The notes beneath the pieces were generated by a model. The model did not search any database and was not told the DNA's origin. It was given only the letters and a program-made list of their open reading frames with translations. Of a stretch of 64,000 bases of DNA, positions 59,038 to 64,000 are shown piece after piece. The stretch is from Neobacillus cucumis (GTDB lineage Bacteria > Bacillota > Bacilli > Bacillales_B > DSM-18226). The DNA is taken from contig NZ_JAMBOH010000019.1 of the NCBI RefSeq assembly GCF_023715505.1, positions 37,062 to 101,061 of the forward strand, written 5' to 3'. A program made the position numbers and the translations under genes. How positions within the stretch are numbered: the first letter of the stretch is position 1; each line of letters starts with the position of its first letter.

Positions 59038-60366
59038 TTACTTTTGTTCCTCAGCAAGAGCATCTGCTTGCCGTTTAACAAACTCATTCGGCGTTACTTG
59101 TTTTCCAAATAAAGCGGTCATTAATTCATGATGTAAATCGGATACAGCTGGGCTTGCTTGAGTATCGAAATAGGTAGTAACGTTAGATGCTTCGTTTAAT
59201 TCCTTTAAGATATCCATGTACATTGGAGAAAGCTTCAGTTTGGATGTGTCCACTTTTGTTGCTGGAATGACACCTGCATCTGTGACTGATTTTTTGCCCC
59301 ATTCTTTTAAAAAGTATCCAACGAAATCTTTTGCTTCTTTCTTAACGCTGGAATCTTTCGCTATGAATAACGCTACGCCGGGTCCCCCGACATAGCTGTT
59401 AATATCTGTCCCTTTACCGCCTTCGTATAGCGGGAATTTGAAGTAACCAACTTTATTTTTAAACTCTTGTGGTACATCAGGGCTTGTTGTAAAGGCCGGT
59501 AATTGCCAAAGTCCTGTAAGGAACATGGCCGCTTTTTCATACATGAAATACGCTGCGGCATCTTCATATGATAATGTACTTGCTTCTTTTTCAAAACCGC
59601 CCATATCAACTAAGCTTTGAACTTCTTCTGCTGCTTTTAAAATAGCAGGGTCATCCATTTTTGATTTTCCATGAATAACATCGGTTAAAATAGTTGGTCC
59701 GCCAATACGGTCTGCGAGATACATAAACCAGAAGGATGCTGGCCAGCCGTCCTTTGCTCCTACAATAGCAGGGATCTCTCCATTTTTCGCTAATGTTTTC
59801 ACGACGTTTTTATACTCTTCAAAGGTTTTGGGAACTTCAAGGTTATATTTCTTGAAAATTTCCTTATTGTAAAAAACGTATGAAGTGTTCAATTCTAATG
59901 GCAAGCCAAACGTTTTTCCATTAACAGCATACGATTCCTTTACGCCGGGGATGAAGGCATCTTTAAGCGCTGGATCGTTATTGACGACATCATCTAATGG
60001 TTCTAACATGCCACCTTTTACGTATGGCTTAATAAACCCATCTGACCATGTCATCCCAATGTCAGGTAATTCATTCGCTGTCGCTAAAACTTTAAGCTTG
60101 TCTCTATATTGATCAGAATTTAAAATTTCAGTTTCAATTTTTACATTTGGATGTTGTTTTTCGTAATCCATAATGATATTTTTCACGATTGAAAACTGGG
60201 CATTCGAACTGCCTTCCGGCCATATATGCATGAAATTAATCACTTTCTTATTAGTACTTAAAGCACTTCCTTCACCAGACGAACCGGAAGCAGAACAGCC
60301 AGCCATCGTTAACGCAGCAAGCATGACCAAGGATACCAATACTGAAATCATTTTCTTATTAAACAA
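59038..60366 (-). CDS. Sugar-binding lipoprotein, duplicate copy 1
   Basis: A 442-residue lipoprotein, lipobox MAGC (Cys24), paralogous to copy 2 (57436-58764). Shared stretches include INFMHIWPEGSSNAQFSIVK-like, LEPLDDVVNNDP and DAGVIPATKVDTS. TTG start at 60366 after GGGAGGAATAACGA. It is followed by a true terminator and has no permease of its own, so it may be an alternative receptor for the same permeases, or a sensor partner for the histidine kinase (inference). It lies 95 bases downstream of the response-regulator gene. Confidence 0.9.
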   Translation of the reverse strand: MFNKKMISVLVSLVMLAALTMAGCSASGSSGEGSALSTNKKVINFMHIWPEGSSNAQFSIVKNIIMDYEKQHPNVKIETEILNSDQYRDKLKVLATANELPDIGMTWSDGFIKPYVKGGMLEPLDDVVNNDPALKDAFIPGVKESYAVNGKTFGLPLELNTSYVFYNKEIFKKYNLEVPKTFEEYKNVVKTLAKNGEIPAIVGAKDGWPASFWFMYLADRIGGPTILTDVIHGKSKMDDPAILKAAEEVQSLVDMGGFEKEASTLSYEDAAAYFMYEKAAMFLTGLWQLPAFTTSPDVPQEFKNKVGYFKFPLYEGGKGTDINSYVGGPGVALFIAKDSSVKKEAKDFVGYFLKEWGKKSVTDAGVIPATKVDTSKLKLSPMYMDILKELNEASNVTTYFDTQASPAVSDLHHELMTALFGKQVTPNEFVKRQADALAEEQK

Positions 60367-60423
60367 TCGTTATTCCTCCCATGACCTATTATTATCTTGT
60401 TTGTCTTGATTGTTTTGATTGAT

Positions 60424-60441
60424 ATAGTTGCAAAATAGGTC
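60424..60441. promoter_or_regulatory. Conserved upstream element of binding-protein copy 1
   Basis: On the minus strand GACCTATTTTGCAACTAT, 58 bases before the TTG start, shared with 58826-58844. Confidence 0.45.
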
Positions 60442-60460
60442 TTAGGAAAGGGAGCCGGAA

Positions 60461-61249
60461 TTATTGGAAAGCCCTCTCATTATTGTTTTTACGATAGGCG
60501 CTAGGTGTTTCTCCTTCCATTTCCTTGAAAATCTTAATAAAATATTTAGCCGTTTTATACCCAGATTCCTCCGCAATATCGGCAATCGGAAGATTAGTAG
60601 ACATTAATAATTCTTTGGCACGCTGGATTCTTCTTCTAGTCACATATTCACTGAAAGTGAGCTTGACATGATCCTTAAATAAAACGCTTAAATAACTTGG
60701 ATTTAAATGAACATGGTCTGCAACTTCCTTTTGGGTAAGTTCACTTTTTAGATGATGATTAATATAATCGAGCGCTTCACGAATTGGTACCCGATTGGAA
60801 GGATTTTGGGTGTTCACATCAACAAGTTTAGTGTCTACAACTTTTTCAATCATTCCAGCACGTTCTTGTTTCTCTACAGCCTTCAAGGCATCCTCCACTG
60901 CTTCAATAAGATTTTTTTTGCTAATTGGTTTTAGTAAATAATTAATCACCCCGAGCCGAAGAGCCTCATGGGCATATTCGAATTCCGAATAGGCAGAAAT
61001 AACAATAATAACAGGTGACATGTTTTGCTCTTTTATTATTTTCAGGAGCTCTAAACCAGTCATTTCCGGCATACGGATATCTGTTAATAGGATATCAATC
61101 TTTTGCTGACGCATGATTTCGATTGTTTCCTCCCCATTAGCGGCCGTGATCATTTGGTATTCCCCTTTTGCCCATGTATCCATTGTCTTCTTAAGTCCTT
61201 GCCGGGTTCTTGGTTCATCATCAACTATTAAGATCGTTCGTCTATACAA
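60461..61249 (-). CDS. Response regulator, YesN-type (receiver plus AraC HTH)
   Basis: A 262-residue response regulator. The receiver domain has the acidic pair in TILIVDDEPRTRQG, phospho-acceptor Asp57 in ILLTDIRMPEMTG and the conserved Lys in NYLLKPISKKNL. The C-terminal AraC-type domain shows two HTH units (LTQKEVADHVHLNPSYLSVL, IADIAEESGYKTAKYFIKIF). The frame is open to 61300, but a TTG at 61249 follows GGAGGAG and gives the family start. It overlaps the kinase stop codon by 8 bases, indicating translational coupling. Probable target: the binding-protein and permease genes downstream. Confidence 0.93.
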   Translation of the reverse strand: MYRRTILIVDDEPRTRQGLKKTMDTWAKGEYQMITAANGEETIEIMRQQKIDILLTDIRMPEMTGLELLKIIKEQNMSPVIIVISAYSEFEYAHEALRLGVINYLLKPISKKNLIEAVEDALKAVEKQERAGMIEKVVDTKLVDVNTQNPSNRVPIREALDYINHHLKSELTQKEVADHVHLNPSYLSVLFKDHVKLTFSEYVTRRRIQRAKELLMSTNLPIADIAEESGYKTAKYFIKIFKEMEGETPSAYRKNNNERAFQ

Positions 61250-62993
61250 CTTGCTTCTCCTCCATATTGACGGGTATTTCAAAAGAAATGGTTGTACCAT
61301 TATTTACTTCACTTGAAATCGTCAGGCCTCTTTTTAAATTAGCATGGTAGTATAATAGAAGGCGTTTAAAAACATTGGAAATCGCCATTCCATTTCCTTT
61401 TATCGAAGGGCCGCCTCCTTCAGTCATAGAACGTTTTACAACATCTAACTTTTCCTGATTCATTCCAGGACCATCATCATGGACAAGTATTTCGAGGTAC
61501 TGAGTATCGGCTGAAGGTTGAATCGATACAGTAACCGTACATGGCTTGACCGTATTCCCAGCCCCATGAACGACCGCATTCTCCACCAAAGGCTGGATTA
61601 AAAGTTTTGGTATCTTTACATCAACCCACTCTCGAGCAATATCCAATTTCCAATTTAATTGGTCTCCAAAACGCATTTTCATAATGTCCAGATAATCCTC
61701 AATATGTTTGATTTCTTCTTTGATGGATACCCAATCGCTATCAGATTGTTTAGTGATGGTATAACGAAATAAGTTGGACATCGCAATGACTAGGTCTGCA
61801 AGTTCCTCTTCTTCTTTATCATCAAGTGACCATCTGAGAGCGTCTAATGTATTAAAAAGAAAATGCGGATTGATCTGTGCCTGCAGTGCCTTTAGTTCAC
61901 TTTGACTGCGAATGATTTCTTTTTGGTAAACCATTTTTATAAGATGATTGGTTTCTTTAACAAGCTGATTATAGGTAATGTTCAATTCGTTGATTTCATT
62001 AACAGTTGGGACAGAAGGATTCAAGGATAATGAACCTTCGCTCGCTTTTTGCATCGTTTTTGTCAGTTTAATAATGGGTCTTGTAATGATGGTTGAGAGA
62101 AATAATGAACTGCTAAAAAAGATAAAAAACCCTATGATTCCTGAAATAATAATCCCCATTCTCAAGACATTAATCCCTTTAGTAAGCGCTTTAAAGGGTG
62201 TTAAAATAATAAGAGTCCATTCGGTATCTTTCGAAGATTGTTTTGTAACCATATAATCCTTATGGTCCAGGGAAATAATCGACTCTTCATTGTTTATAAT
62301 GGGGGCAGGTGAACCAGTATAGTTTGACAAAATGGGCTTTAAATCTTTGTCTAGTAAAATAGAATATTGGGTAATATCATTATTGTCTTGGTTTGCAAAT
62401 TGAAAATAGTTATGATAAATCCTAACAAGGAGATATCCGCCCTTACCATAGTCATTCCCCATGAGATTCACTTGTCTAAGGGCTAAAATATAATCTGAAT
62501 TATGAGGGTCTTCCCCTATCCAAACCAAACGGCCCTTTGCTTCATCTGCCTGCTCGATCCACCGCTTGCCAATGCGGGCAGCTAAACTGGAATCATCATT
62601 TGGTAACAAGCGGGTCTGACTTTTCGTAAAAATCTCGAACGAGAAAATCCCTTCCGTATTAGCTTGAATGGTATTAACGGTTCCCTTTGCTTCTTGAAGT
62701 TCAGCAAAACTTACTTTACTGCCTAAATATGCTTTTGATAAAATCCCTTGAATTTTATCATTTGTCATGACCAGTTTTGAGGCTGTATTCACTTGTTCAT
62801 AAAGCGATTCCAATCTTCCATTTGCCTCAATGGCTGTTTGCTGAATTTGCTTTTCTCCATTAGTTTTCAGCATATTGGAAACTTGATTAAAAGTTAAACT
62901 GCCAACGATTAATAAAACAATGGCCATGACAATTAAAAAGACGACTAAAATCTGATTTCTCATTGTATTCCATTTTTGTAATTTTGAAAGCAT
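61242..62993 (-). CDS. Sensor histidine kinase, YesM/LytS-type (HPK7)
   Basis: A 583-residue membrane kinase. One membrane segment at about 14-34, an extracellular sensor domain to about 275, a second segment near 280-305, a HAMP linker (ITRPIIKLTKTMQKASEGSL), then the phosphorylation His in QINPHFLFNTLDALRWSL and the ATP-binding motifs LVENAVVHGAG and DDGPGMN. The His context (NPHFLFN) is typical of the YesM/LytS group, which often senses sugars, directly or through a binding protein. ATG 62993 follows AGAAGGTGG. Coupled to the YesN-type regulator by overlap. Confidence 0.93.
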   Translation of the reverse strand: MLSKLQKWNTMRNQILVVFLIVMAIVLLIVGSLTFNQVSNMLKTNGEKQIQQTAIEANGRLESLYEQVNTASKLVMTNDKIQGILSKAYLGSKVSFAELQEAKGTVNTIQANTEGIFSFEIFTKSQTRLLPNDDSSLAARIGKRWIEQADEAKGRLVWIGEDPHNSDYILALRQVNLMGNDYGKGGYLLVRIYHNYFQFANQDNNDITQYSILLDKDLKPILSNYTGSPAPIINNEESIISLDHKDYMVTKQSSKDTEWTLIILTPFKALTKGINVLRMGIIISGIIGFFIFFSSSLFLSTIITRPIIKLTKTMQKASEGSLSLNPSVPTVNEINELNITYNQLVKETNHLIKMVYQKEIIRSQSELKALQAQINPHFLFNTLDALRWSLDDKEEEELADLVIAMSNLFRYTITKQSDSDWVSIKEEIKHIEDYLDIMKMRFGDQLNWKLDIAREWVDVKIPKLLIQPLVENAVVHGAGNTVKPCTVTVSIQPSADTQYLEILVHDDGPGMNQEKLDVVKRSMTEGGGPSIKGNGMAISNVFKRLLLYYHANLKRGLTISSEVNNGTTISFEIPVNMEEKQVV

Positions 62994-63068
62994 TTGGCCA
63001 CCTTCTACTTATAGTCCTTTTTTAATATAATCATAACTTATTTTAGTATAAAAATAAGGGCAAACAGC

Positions 63069-63112
63069 AAAAAAAGGACCAGAAAAATTTAGTAAATTTT
63101 GGCCATTTTTTT
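63069..63112 (-). terminator. Terminator of the polysaccharide deacetylase gene
   Basis: On the minus strand a GGCCAAAATTTA / TAAATTTTTCTGGTCC imperfect stem is followed by TTTTTTTGC. Confidence 0.65.
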
Positions 63113-63129
63113 TACTATCATTATTTCCT

Positions 63130-63747
63130 TTATGCTAAGTTCAATAGCTCACTCACCGTTACTAGCTGATAACCTTCGGATTTAAGCTCGGAGACAAGCA
63201 TCTTAACCGCTTGTATGGTTTGAGAACGATCTCCATAGCCGTCATGGAAAATGAAAATACTTCCATTCCTCACACACTCTCTTGAGGCTGATAGAATATG
63301 TTCTACCCCGGGCTGCTCCCAGTCTTGAGCCTCTAAATTAAGGGCACCAATCATAGAATATCCCTTACTCTCGACGATCGAAATCGTGTCCTGATTGTAA
63401 GCGAGATAAGGCGGGCGGAAGACAACTGGGGATTGTCCTGTCAATTCCCGTATGATTTGCTCATTTGATTCAATTTCAGCTAAACATTCTGCAGGAGTTA
63501 ACGCAGATAATTTAGGATGGGAATAGGTATGATTGCCGATTTCATGTCCTTGTTCGGCGGCAAGTTTCACAATCTCAGGATAATCATTCATTTGTTCGCC
63601 AATCATAAAAAAGGTCGCTTTTCCCTCTGCCTTTTCAAAAATTTCTAACACTTCCGGGGTATAAATAGGGTTTGGCCCATCATCAAAGGTAATGGCTACT
63701 GCTTTTTGTGAGGTGGACACTTCGGTAATCATAGTTAGCTCAGTCAA
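63130..63747 (-). CDS. Polysaccharide deacetylase (CE4, NodB domain)
   Basis: A 205-residue single-domain CE4 enzyme. The catalytic and metal-binding Asp22-Asp23 are in ITFDDGPNP, and His73 and His77 in GNHTYSHPK; VVFRPPYLAYN and IFIFHDGYGD are further motifs. No signal peptide or membrane anchor is seen, unlike cell-wall deacetylases, so it may act inside on acetylated oligosaccharides, or be exported by another route. The start appears to be TTG 63747 after AAGGAG; an internal ATG five codons on is an alternative. It is separated from the two-component genes by a terminator. Confidence 0.88.
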   Translation of the reverse strand: MTELTMITEVSTSQKAVAITFDDGPNPIYTPEVLEIFEKAEGKATFFMIGEQMNDYPEIVKLAAEQGHEIGNHTYSHPKLSALTPAECLAEIESNEQIIRELTGQSPVVFRPPYLAYNQDTISIVESKGYSMIGALNLEAQDWEQPGVEHILSASRECVRNGSIFIFHDGYGDRSQTIQAVKMLVSELKSEGYQLVTVSELLNLA

Positions 63748-63826
63748 GTGGATTCACTCCTTATAGAAAGTAATTATTTGTGAGGTTTACTGGTCTATTG
63801 ACTACCCTTGGCATTCTTTTTTCTCC

Positions 63827-63863
63827 TGCTCGGTCGTCAATAACGTCTATTGACTACCGAGCA
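63827..63863 (+). terminator. Long hairpin with T-tract near the right edge
   Basis: TGCTCGGT-c-GTCAATA pairs with TATTGAC-t-ACCGAGCA (one mismatch, loop ACGTC), followed by CTCTTTTTTC. The motif TCTATTGACTACC and a following C-A-TTCTTTTTT also occur at about 63793-63822, so it seems partly duplicated. No plus-strand gene is visible upstream. Confidence 0.45.
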
Positions 63864-64000
63864 CTCTTTTTTCAGTCAAGTCCATTAAATTGTGTAAAAT
63901 TATCAACAATGAAATTTTACGCAACGCTCATAATTATCGTAAGTGGACTACGCTATTTCGAATTTACATTGAGGGGCGGGCATGATAGCCTGGAGGGCAA

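Noticed and set aside
63880..64000. Possible gene start or end at the right edge
   Set aside because: All six frames have early stops and no ribosome site or motif could be recognised.

Overview
The window looks like a chromosomal carbohydrate-utilisation island of an AT-rich, spore-forming Bacillaceae (Bacillus/Neobacillus type). The reasons are AraR-type operators, strong GGAGG ribosome-binding sites, CcpA-like cre sites, a GerA/GerB/GerC germination-receptor locus, YesM/YesN-type two-component genes and close similarity of several enzymes to Bacillus subtilis proteins. No rRNA, tRNA, CRISPR array, intact insertion sequence or phage gene was seen. Almost all genes lie on the minus strand. 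The main theme is breakdown of L-arabinose-containing polymers (arabinan, arabinoxylan side chains, beta-L-arabinosides) and pentose catabolism.

Layout: (1) 1-6179: a first ABC importer (LplA/LplB/LplC type) with a truncated GH146-like beta-L-arabinofuranosidase, facing an AraC regulator. (2) 6180-11031: an intracellular and a large secreted GH43 arabinanase plus an ArsR-type regulator. (3) 11369-14659: metallo-hydrolase, aldo/keto reductase and MATE transporter. (4) 14903-27922: the arabinose core in transcription order FGGY kinase, araD, araA, tkt, abf2, small Cys-rich protein, abfA, galM and two tandem GH43 enzymes. (5) 28135-34869: surface GH43 arabinanase, araNPQ importer and divergent araR. 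(6) 34927-39152: a germination receptor locus (gerAB and a newly read 47-residue ORF on minus; gerAA and gerAC on plus). (7) 39597-44670: DUF624 protein, GH127, GH27 and AraC regulator. (8) 44892-55177: an apparent operon of GPH symporter, GH5, FAH-type dehydratase, semialdehyde dehydrogenase and IlvD/Edd dehydratase, with a CdaR regulator and glycerate kinase. (9) 55462-62993: a third ABC importer with tandem-duplicated binding proteins and a YesMN-type two-component system, then a polysaccharide deacetylase.

How they work together (inference from families and context): surface GH43 arabinanases cut arabinan outside. Three importers, none with its own ATPase, bring oligosaccharides in. Intracellular GH43, GH51, GH127, GH146 and GH27 enzymes release alpha- and beta-linked L-arabinose. 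GalM, AraA, the FGGY kinase, AraD and transketolase send it to the pentose phosphate pathway. AraR boxes and cre-like sites mark the control regions: two near-identical AraR-controlled promoters precede the kinase and araD, and an AraR box array lies between araN and araR. The 44892-49640 genes add a possible Weimberg-type non-phosphorylating route from pentonate to 2-oxoglutarate.

Intergenic DNA holds many Rho-independent terminators and two dispersed repeat families. Gene starts were often moved inward from the longest open frame to the codon following a good ribosome-binding site. Functional calls are by recognition of families and motifs, with no database search.
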